Positions 44,194 to 49,714 of a stretch of 49,714 bases of DNA are shown here, piece by piece (the first letter of the stretch is position 1; each line of letters begins with the position of its first letter). Under the pieces are notes generated by a model. That model was not told the DNA's origin. It saw only the letters and a program-made list of their open reading frames with translations, and did no database searches. This stretch comes from Syntrophaceae bacterium (GTDB lineage: Bacteria > Desulfobacterota > BSN033 > UBA1163). Position numbers and translations under genes: made by a program. The stretch covers positions 1-49,714 of the forward strand of contig JACAEX010000101.1 in the NCBI GenBank assembly GCA_013388635.1, in the 5' to 3' direction.

Positions 44194-44880
44194 CTACCGG
44201 GAGAGATAAAACACCTTCGGCTTTGTGGCCAACTCTTCCCGAAGCCGGAAGGAGGAACGTGACGCTAAAAGTTGTACCACCGGACTCTGAGGATCATCCA
44301 GGTCGCCGAAAACCCTTGCCTGAGAGGGGCAGGCCTCGACGCAGGCCGGCACGACCTCTGTTCCGATCTTCCTCCCCTCCTTCAGCCCCCGGTCGATCCG
44401 GTGGAAACAGAAGGTACATTTTTCCACCACACCCTGGGTTCTTACAGGAAAAGGCCATGGGGCCCAGGACTTCCGGTCCGGAGGCTCGTCCTGGTGATGA
44501 TATGCCTTGGCCTCTTGCGCCTTAAAATTAAAACTCCTCGCACCGTAAGGACAGGCGACCATGCAATATTTGCAGCCGATGCACCTACGAAAATACTGAA
44601 CGATGATCCCATCTTCCCGTTTGAAGGTCGCCTTTGCCGGGCAGACCGTGACGCAGGGAGGATGATCGCATTGCATGCAGGGCATCGGGATGATCTCTGT
44701 TCGGACATTGGGATATTTCCCGTTTGTCACGGCGATCATCTTGTGCCAATAGATCTCCCTCCTTGATTTCTGTTCCTCCGGTGAGCCATGGGGAACGTTA
44801 TTCTCCTCCTTGCAGGCGACCACGCACGCCTGGCATCCCACACATTTATCTAAATCGATCACCATACCCCATCTGCTCAT
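44194..44880 (-). CDS. Four-cluster ferredoxin subunit (PsrB/NrfC/QrcC type)
   Basis: A 228-residue FeS protein with the usual four [4Fe-4S] blocks: CVGCQACVVACKEEN, CMQCDHPPCVTVCP, CIGCKYCMVACPYGARSF and CTFCFHRI..CVEACP. It connects the molybdopterin subunit with the NrfD subunit. It lies between these two genes in the same order as in polysulfide reductase and Qrc complexes. It has no signal peptide and may be carried across by the TAT signal of its partner. Confidence 0.92.
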   Translation of the reverse strand: MSRWGMVIDLDKCVGCQACVVACKEENNVPHGSPEEQKSRREIYWHKMIAVTNGKYPNVRTEIIPMPCMQCDHPPCVTVCPAKATFKREDGIIVQYFRRCIGCKYCMVACPYGARSFNFKAQEAKAYHHQDEPPDRKSWAPWPFPVRTQGVVEKCTFCFHRIDRGLKEGRKIGTEVVPACVEACPSQARVFGDLDDPQSPVVQLLASRSSFRLREELATKPKVFYLSR

Positions 44881-45003
44881 GCTAACCTCTATCCTAATTC
44901 TTTGCAGAGTCTTTCTTGCCGCGGTAGATGGATCCCTCTTTCATTAGGGAGGTAGGGCGATAAGGAGGTAAGGAGAAATCTCCCTATCACCTCATCAGCC
45001 ACT

Positions 45004-47292
45004 TCATGCCTTATAGACTCTGACCCTTGTATTAAAAAATGTGGACTGCCCGCTCAGAAGATCAAAATCCACTCCGATCACCTCGTTCGGATTGCACCCG
45101 ATCCCCTTCTGCCACTTCCCGTAAGAGGTGTGGCCCTGTCCGAAGGGTATACAAACCGTTCCGGGATGGACCCCTTCGGAGACCTTGACGCGTGTCCGGA
45201 TCTTACCGAATGGAGATTCAATCCAGACCTCGTCCCGATCCTTCAGATTCAGGATCCTGGCCGTCTCGCTGTTGATCTCTGCAGGGCTTGCCCATCCCAC
45301 CCCTTGCATCGGCAGGAATATCTCCTGCGCCCAGGGGTAATTCTGACTTCCGTTCTCAAAAGTGAGAAGGGGCTGGTAAGGGAAAAGGATCAGGGGATAT
45401 TGTTCTTCTTTCCCCAGCCATTTCGCATCCGAATAATGAGGGACATAGGCGACCCCTTCTCCCAGACCTCTTGCCTTCCTTTTATGAAGTGCCTGGAGGT
45501 TCCCGGAGACGAACTCAAACTTCTTGGAAGGGGTGTTGAAGATCCGGGAATATTTTCGGTATTGATAGGCTGGGCCTCTCCAGACCCCCTTTTTCAGAAA
45601 CTCCTCCCATGGAAGCAGAGAGGACGTTCGATACCGAACAAACCCTTCTCCTGAGCCTCCAATATTCTCAAATGCCCTTGTCACCCCTCCTGGAACTCTT
45701 TTGGCGAGATGGAAGAGGATGTCTCCAACCGATTTTGAATCTCCGATCGGCTTGACCACGGGTTGTTTAATCCTGACTTCAGCGAAGCCTGCCCCCGGGG
45801 AAGAGTGATCATATCCCCACTCCTCAAAAAACGTGGTCGAAGGCAGAACGAGATCGGCAAAATCAGCCATCTCACTGATGAATGGGGCAACATGAACATA
45901 AAACGGGATCTTCTTGAGCGCCTCCTCCCACTGGCCCGTGCCTGGCGCGGTCATGTTGAAATTGCTGTTGAACCCGATTGCCATTTCAATCGGATAAGGC
46001 TTTCCCTCCAGTATGGACCGCGGGACCTGATTTGTGACAACTCGAGCGGCTGGAAACCCTTCAGTTCCATGAAGATCTATAGAAGGCTGTTCGAGCCCTC
46101 TTTTTGCGATCTCATCGCAGGCGACATTCGGAATCGGCCGGTACCCTGGTGATTCTTGATAGAAAATACCGCCCGGCACATCAATGCTTCCGACCAATGC
46201 GTTCAAGCAATGGATCGCGTAGCTGGTGTAGCACCCTCCAGGCCAAGCAGTAGCTCCCTTGCCCGCAATCGCTATGGCTGGTCGGATTTGTGCAAACTCT
46301 CTGGCGATCCTGTAGATCGTTTCAGCCGCAATCCCTGTGATCCTCGAAACGGCCTCGGGCGCATAATGCTGAAGAGCTACTTGCCGGTACCGATCAAAAC
46401 CCATGGTCCACTCTTTGATAAATCCATGATCAAAAAGCTCCTCTTTGATGACGACATGGGCAATGGCCATGGCGAGAGCGGCGTCGGTCCCCGGTTTGAT
46501 CGGAATCCACTCATCCGACTTTGAAGCGGTCACCGAATAACGAGGTTGAATGCTCACGATCCTGGTTCGGACGGTCTTTTCACGACGCAGCCTACCCCAC
46601 TTTCTAAGCCACCGGGCAACCGGCGGAGTCGATTCAAGAAGATCCGCACCGAAAGAGAGCAGATAATTGGTCTGGTCGAGATCATAGGCACAGGCATCAA
46701 AATGGCCATCTGCCATCCAGTTCCCTGTCTTTTCTGCCTCACGGTCCAGGCCCTCTCCGGTGACCAGGTTCGGCGTTCCGAACGCCTCTGCAAACCGAGA
46801 AAGCAGATCTTCGTGGCTCCTCGAGTTCAATCCGGATAGGAGCAAAAGGTGGTGAGGCCGAAAGGTATCACGAAGAGTTCTGAGCTTCCCAACAACCTCT
46901 TCTATGGCTTGATCCCAGGAGATAGGTTTCCATTGAGGAGCAATCCCTTTACCCTTTTTCGGCTGGGACCTCTTTAAAGGGGAAATGATTCTTTCTGGAT
47001 CATACAGGACCTGAAGGCCGATGTGACCGCGAGGACAGATCTGCCCTTCCGAAATGAGAGAGGAACGATTCCCCTTGATTTGAACCGCCCTCCCACCGGC
47101 CACCTTCACAGTGATTCCGCAGCGAGCAGGACAATTCAAACAAGATGTAGGAATCCATCTTCCCCTAAGAGCGCGCTCCGTAATGGGCTGACCAGAGGGG
47201 AGGGAATGCGAGCGCCTATGGATTCCAATCGCGCCAGCAGAAAACCCTGCCACTGCTGTCAGTTTCAAGAACTTTCTACGACTCAGCCCCAA
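45004..47292 (-). CDS. Molybdopterin oxidoreductase-like subunit (PsrA/QrcB type) with TAT signal
   Basis: A 762-residue protein of the DMSO-reductase superfamily. It starts with a twin-arginine signal (SRRKFLKLTAVAG), so it is periplasmic. The N-terminal [4Fe-4S] motif is CLNCPARCG..ICPRGH. The usual molybdenum ligand (Cys or Ser, after FGTPN) is not seen: the segment reads LVTGEGLDREAEK, so Asp or no ligand is likely, as in QrcB-type proteins, which carry no metal cofactor. The C-terminal domain (FGKIRTRVKVSEGVHPGTVCIPFGQGH) is complete. It heads a unit of FeS, NrfD, small membrane and EMO genes. A respiratory or quinone-reducing role is inferred; the substrate is not. Confidence 0.88.
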   Translation of the reverse strand: MGLSRRKFLKLTAVAGFSAGAIGIHRRSHSLPSGQPITERALRGRWIPTSCLNCPARCGITVKVAGGRAVQIKGNRSSLISEGQICPRGHIGLQVLYDPERIISPLKRSQPKKGKGIAPQWKPISWDQAIEEVVGKLRTLRDTFRPHHLLLLSGLNSRSHEDLLSRFAEAFGTPNLVTGEGLDREAEKTGNWMADGHFDACAYDLDQTNYLLSFGADLLESTPPVARWLRKWGRLRREKTVRTRIVSIQPRYSVTASKSDEWIPIKPGTDAALAMAIAHVVIKEELFDHGFIKEWTMGFDRYRQVALQHYAPEAVSRITGIAAETIYRIAREFAQIRPAIAIAGKGATAWPGGCYTSYAIHCLNALVGSIDVPGGIFYQESPGYRPIPNVACDEIAKRGLEQPSIDLHGTEGFPAARVVTNQVPRSILEGKPYPIEMAIGFNSNFNMTAPGTGQWEEALKKIPFYVHVAPFISEMADFADLVLPSTTFFEEWGYDHSSPGAGFAEVRIKQPVVKPIGDSKSVGDILFHLAKRVPGGVTRAFENIGGSGEGFVRYRTSSLLPWEEFLKKGVWRGPAYQYRKYSRIFNTPSKKFEFVSGNLQALHKRKARGLGEGVAYVPHYSDAKWLGKEEQYPLILFPYQPLLTFENGSQNYPWAQEIFLPMQGVGWASPAEINSETARILNLKDRDEVWIESPFGKIRTRVKVSEGVHPGTVCIPFGQGHTSYGKWQKGIGCNPNEVIGVDFDLLSGQSTFFNTRVRVYKA

Positions 47293-47686
47293 ATTACGAC
47301 TACCCCCTTTTCTCAGCCTCTGAAAGATGATCGTCCGTATCGTGGATCGGTCAAGTCATTCGTTTTAAGAACTTTACCACATCCGGCCGAAAGATCCGTG
47401 ATTGATCATAGGAATGAACGCCCCCTGTTCAAAGAAGACCCTGACCCTATGATGCTAAACGAAACTGGCCTCGTACGCACCCGGGACTTCTGTTCAATAT
47501 TTGTTCATATTTTCACATGGGTTTAACAAAACTGTGAGCTCTTGTCAAGAGGTAAGATCTGGATATGTGGTCAGAGGATTGGGAAGGTGTTGGAGAAGAT
47601 CAGTATAGAAAGGTATTTTCACCAGGGCTTATCGATAACGACCTGTAACTTCTTCGATGAGGGAAATTGTCTCTGTGGTATGTTCG

Positions 47687-47833
47687 TTAACCGGGATTTT
47701 CGGGCTCGTTCTCTATCTCTGCCACCTGCTTCTCCAGGTTCTTGAGAAAATCCTTATCGCCCTCATTCAATTCACGGGGGGCTTCGGCATCATCGTCACC
47801 CTCTACGAACAGATCCTCATCCAGGAGCTTCAT
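47687..47833 (-). CDS. Possible short acidic protein or gene remnant
   Basis: A 48-codon frame from ATG 47833 encodes a very acidic peptide (EGDDDAEAPRELNEGDKDF, then KNLEKQVAEIENEPEN). The frame continues upstream for a few codons without a stop, and no ribosome binding site is clear. It may be the tail of a decayed gene. I do not recognise it. Confidence 0.25.
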   Translation of the reverse strand: MKLLDEDLFVEGDDDAEAPRELNEGDKDFLKNLEKQVAEIENEPENPG

Positions 47834-48048
47834 ATCTGCTTGAATAGCAATTTCAATGCCAAACCCAATAAGCTAAAATTACAAGCTTTTTCTCGTATCA
47901 GGAATGGGCTGGAATGGCCGTATATGCAAGCAACTGACAAGAATTGTAACTTTAGCCTGGAAAGAAATTCATGGCGCCAGCTAAGCTCTGAGGAACCATT
48001 TGCGACTTGAAGAGACTTTTTATCCTTTTCTATCCTCATTGAAAACGG

Positions 48049-48077
48049 TTGACACTTTTTCCCCTTCTTTGATAAGA
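48049..48077 (+). promoter_or_regulatory. Promoter of the nitroreductase gene
   Basis: TTGACA (48049-48054) with a 16-17 base spacer and GATAAG/ATAAGA (48071-48077). The start of transcription falls near 48083, only a few bases before GTG 48090. Confidence 0.5.
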
Positions 48078-48089
48078 TTTCAAGCCGAA

Positions 48090-48722
48090 GTGGACACCCT
48101 GAACCTATTAAAATCCCGGCGGTCCATTCGTATCTACCAAGACATACCTGTTCCACAAGATCTTATCCTTCAGATCCTTGAAGCGGGAAGGTGGGCTCCC
48201 ACTGGCGCCAACCTCCAGCCCTGGCACTTCATCGTGGTCAAAGACCCAGAGACAAGAAAAAGGATCGGCGAGGTGGCCCGGTTCTTCTTCATCAAATCTC
48301 CGCACGTCGAAAAAGCCCCAGTCCTTCTTGTCCTCGGTTTTGATACCAGAAAGGGAAAATACGGAAGATATGACGTAACCCTGGCAGGCGGAAATATGAT
48401 GACCATGGCTCAAAGCCTCGGCCTCGGAACCTGCTGGATCGGCGCCTTTGATGCAAGAAGGGTGAAAGAGATTCTCGAGATCCCCGAACACATCGAGGTG
48501 ATCGCTCTTCTCACATTGGGCTATCCCGGAGAGAAGCCTGAAACACCTCCGAGGGTAGAACTGGAGAAGATCGTTCACTGGGAGTCCTGGTCGAATGTGA
48601 GGAGAAGAAGTTTTGGAGATGGGATGATCCGATCGGGTCCATTTTCGCTCATCAAAAAGTTTTTGAAAAAACGAGCAAAAGCACCCAATAACAGGCACCC
48701 AATTGCAGAGAAACCCCGATGA
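48090..48722 (+). CDS. Nitroreductase family protein
   Basis: A 210-residue FMN-dependent nitroreductase-type oxidoreductase. It opens with LLKSRRSIRIYQD, the FMN phosphate-binding segment, followed by EAGRWAPTGANLQPWHF, and later GLGTCWIGAFD and TLGYPGE. It would reduce quinones, nitro compounds or similar with NAD(P)H. GTG 48090 is chosen because the domain starts right after it and the promoter lies just before; longer in-frame extension to 48000 has no family match. The C-terminus is basic (KKFLKKRAKAPNN). Confidence 0.88.
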   Translation: MDTLNLLKSRRSIRIYQDIPVPQDLILQILEAGRWAPTGANLQPWHFIVVKDPETRKRIGEVARFFFIKSPHVEKAPVLLVLGFDTRKGKYGRYDVTLAGGNMMTMAQSLGLGTCWIGAFDARRVKEILEIPEHIEVIALLTLGYPGEKPETPPRVELEKIVHWESWSNVRRRSFGDGMIRSGPFSLIKKFLKKRAKAPNNRHPIAEKPR

Positions 48723-48829
48723 GCAAAATTCAAAATTTCAAACAGAATATTTTTGATCGTTGAAAATTTGTGCATTGAATTTATTTGGATTTGAGATTTG
48801 GAACTTGGGATTTGAAAGGGGATCAGGAC

Positions 48830-49594
48830 ATGGATCATCAGTTGATTGAGAGGGCGGCGAAGGACATTCTGCAATCGAAAAAGACGATTGCCTTTACCGG
48901 CGCGGGCATCTCTGTGGAGAGCGGCATTCCCGATTTCAGGAGCGCTCAGGGGCTCTGGCAGAAATACGACCCTGAAGAGTATGCTCACATCCATGCCTTT
49001 TACGCAAACCCGGATAAGGTCTGGCTGATGCTCAAGGATATGTTTTCGCTCATCATATCGGCAAGACCCAACCCTGCCCATATCGGGCTGGCCGAATTGG
49101 AAAGGATGGGCCTTCTCTCTTCTGTGATTACGCAGAATGTGGACGGTCTCCACCAGGCAGCTGGCAGCAGCAAGGTGATCGAATTCCACGGGAGCCATCG
49201 TACCCTTACGTGTCTGAAATGCTCTAACAGGGTCGACGGCACCACCCTCACCCTGGACGACCTTCCTGCCCGATGCCCTCGCTGTTCCTCTCTCCTTAAG
49301 CCTGATGTGGTCTTTTTCGGGGAGCCCATTCCCTGGGATGCCCAGATCGCTTCATTTGAAGAGTCTCAATCCTGCACTGCCGTGCTCGTAATCGGAACCT
49401 CCGCAGTCGTCTATCCTGCGGCAAGCATCCCTTTCACAGCAAAGGAAAGGGGTGCTACGGTCATCGAAATCAATACAGAACCCACCCCTCTGACCGGCCA
49501 GATCTCGGACTATCTGATCTGTGGTCCTGCAGGCAAAATCATCCCTGCCATCGTTGATGAGGTGAAGAAGATGAGAGGGAGCGAAAAGAGCTAA
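48830..49594 (+). CDS. cobB: Sir2-family NAD-dependent protein deacylase
   Basis: A 254-residue sirtuin that removes acyl groups from lysines with NAD+. It has GAGISVESGIPDFRS, TQNVDGLH, FHGSH with the catalytic histidine (about residue 120), the zinc cysteines CLKC and CPRC, and VVFFGEPIP. It would balance lysine acylation, often relevant in acyl-CoA-rich metabolism. ATG 48830 is preceded by AAAGGGG and CAGGA; a longer in-frame start at 48785 lacks a site. Confidence 0.92.
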   Translation: MDHQLIERAAKDILQSKKTIAFTGAGISVESGIPDFRSAQGLWQKYDPEEYAHIHAFYANPDKVWLMLKDMFSLIISARPNPAHIGLAELERMGLLSSVITQNVDGLHQAAGSSKVIEFHGSHRTLTCLKCSNRVDGTTLTLDDLPARCPRCSSLLKPDVVFFGEPIPWDAQIASFEESQSCTAVLVIGTSAVVYPAASIPFTAKERGATVIEINTEPTPLTGQISDYLICGPAGKIIPAIVDEVKKMRGSEKS

Positions 49595-49633
49595 GAGGTG
49601 TTAGCTAAAATTTAAAAGTGCACACTTTAAGTT
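49595..49633. repeat. Direct repeats at a possible insertion-sequence end
   Basis: AAAAGTGCACAC occurs at 49614-49625 and again from 49636, with AAGTTTT between. The second copy overlaps the stop of the partial transposase frame. Such short GTGCACAC repeats beside a transposase tail look like terminal repeats of an insertion sequence. Confidence 0.5.
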
Positions 49634-49714
49634 TTAAAAGTGCACACCTTTGAGGTCGGTATTTTTAATGCGTTGCACATCGATCAGTTTTCCCTCGCAC
49701 CAGAATCTGATTTC
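49634..49714 (-). pseudogene. C-terminal fragment of a transposase, cut by the window edge
   Basis: The last 26 codons of a minus-strand frame (EIRFWCEGKLIDVQ, then NTDLKGVHF, stop at 49634). This tail, with F-W and LKGVHF, resembles the end of DDE-type integrase/transposase proteins in insertion sequences. Because the gene runs off the edge I cannot tell whether it is whole or broken. Confidence 0.45.

Larger units (their letters stand above)
47293..48089. other. Long gap with little coding
   Basis: Nearly 800 bases between the divergent molybdopterin and nitroreductase genes. I see a possible 48-codon minus-strand frame (47687-47833), a direct repeat TGTTCA at 47491-47496 and 47502-47507 (11-base spacing), a weak minus-strand promoter-like TTGACA near 47553, and the nitroreductase promoter at its right end. 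No recognisable larger gene. Confidence 0.5.

Noticed and set aside
45130-46524. Plus-strand frames opposite the molybdopterin gene
   Set aside because: They are shadows of a strong coding region and carry no family signature.
47657-48010. Plus-strand 117-codon frame in the long gap
   Set aside because: Starts with a hydrophobic stretch but lacks a ribosome binding site and recognisable domain, and overlaps the acidic minus-strand frame.
47293-48089. A QrcA-type multiheme cytochrome next to the molybdopterin gene
   Set aside because: No CXXCH-rich frame exists in the gap, so the complex cannot be named Qrc with certainty.

Overview
The window looks like a piece of chromosome from a strictly anaerobic bacterium, most likely a deltaproteobacterium (Desulfobacterota) of the syntrophic or sulfate-reducing kind. 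I infer this from gene content, not from any marker gene. The pointers are a tungsten/selenium class II benzoyl-CoA reductase-type cluster, electron-transfer flavoprotein (ETF) genes next to a membrane FeS oxidoreductase, a molybdopterin/NrfD-type membrane complex, and two genes read through in-frame UGA as selenocysteine. Nearly all genes lie on the minus strand. Exceptions are ilvD, a Bug-type binding protein, a nitroreductase and a sirtuin.

Left part (1-14 kb): a HepT-MntA toxin-antitoxin pair behind tRNA-Leu; ilvD; a LarA-type racemase and an iron alcohol dehydrogenase; tRNA-Gly and tRNA-Cys with a clear promoter and terminator; pgsA; a lytic transglycosylase; and an RND efflux operon (tetR-tolC-adaptor-pump) with a candidate TetR operator at its promoter.

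Middle-left (14-26 kb): a tightly packed run of housekeeping and poorly characterised genes. It includes DUF488, a PhoU-like protein, DUF72, endonuclease Q and DUF763. Then come a radical SAM enzyme, a mini EF-Tu domain protein, a heptosyltransferase-type GT9, a TPR protein, a BON-like protein, a response regulator, an M23 endopeptidase, a GalT homologue and a STAS-like/winged-helix protein.

Core (26-38 kb): one apparent operon with its own promoter, in transcription order bamB (tungsten aldehyde oxidoreductase family), bamC (ferredoxin), bamD (HdrCB-like), bamE (tandem HdrA, selenocysteine 72), bamF (MvhD-like, selenocysteine 17), a DUF3795 protein, an EMO-type membrane FeS oxidoreductase, etfB and etfA. 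The NADH-side genes bamGHI are absent. My reading is that low-potential ring reduction, or a related reaction, is coupled through the HdrA/MvhD flavoprotein to ETF and the quinone pool instead of to NADH. Two long hairpin repeats sit inside this operon.

Right part (38-50 kb): GNAT acetyltransferase and a DUF2080 protein; a divergent Bug-type solute-binding protein without signal peptide, fused to a DUF2267-like domain; then a second respiratory operon (molybdopterin subunit with TAT signal, four-cluster FeS subunit, NrfD membrane subunit, a small membrane protein and a second EMO paralogue). A roughly 800-base stretch with little coding follows, then nitroreductase, sirtuin, and at the right edge the tail of a truncated transposase with short repeats.

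The strongest discoveries are the two hidden selenocysteine codons with SECIS-like hairpins, the Bam-DUF3795-EMO-ETF arrangement, and the cytoplasmic Bug-DUF2267 fusion.
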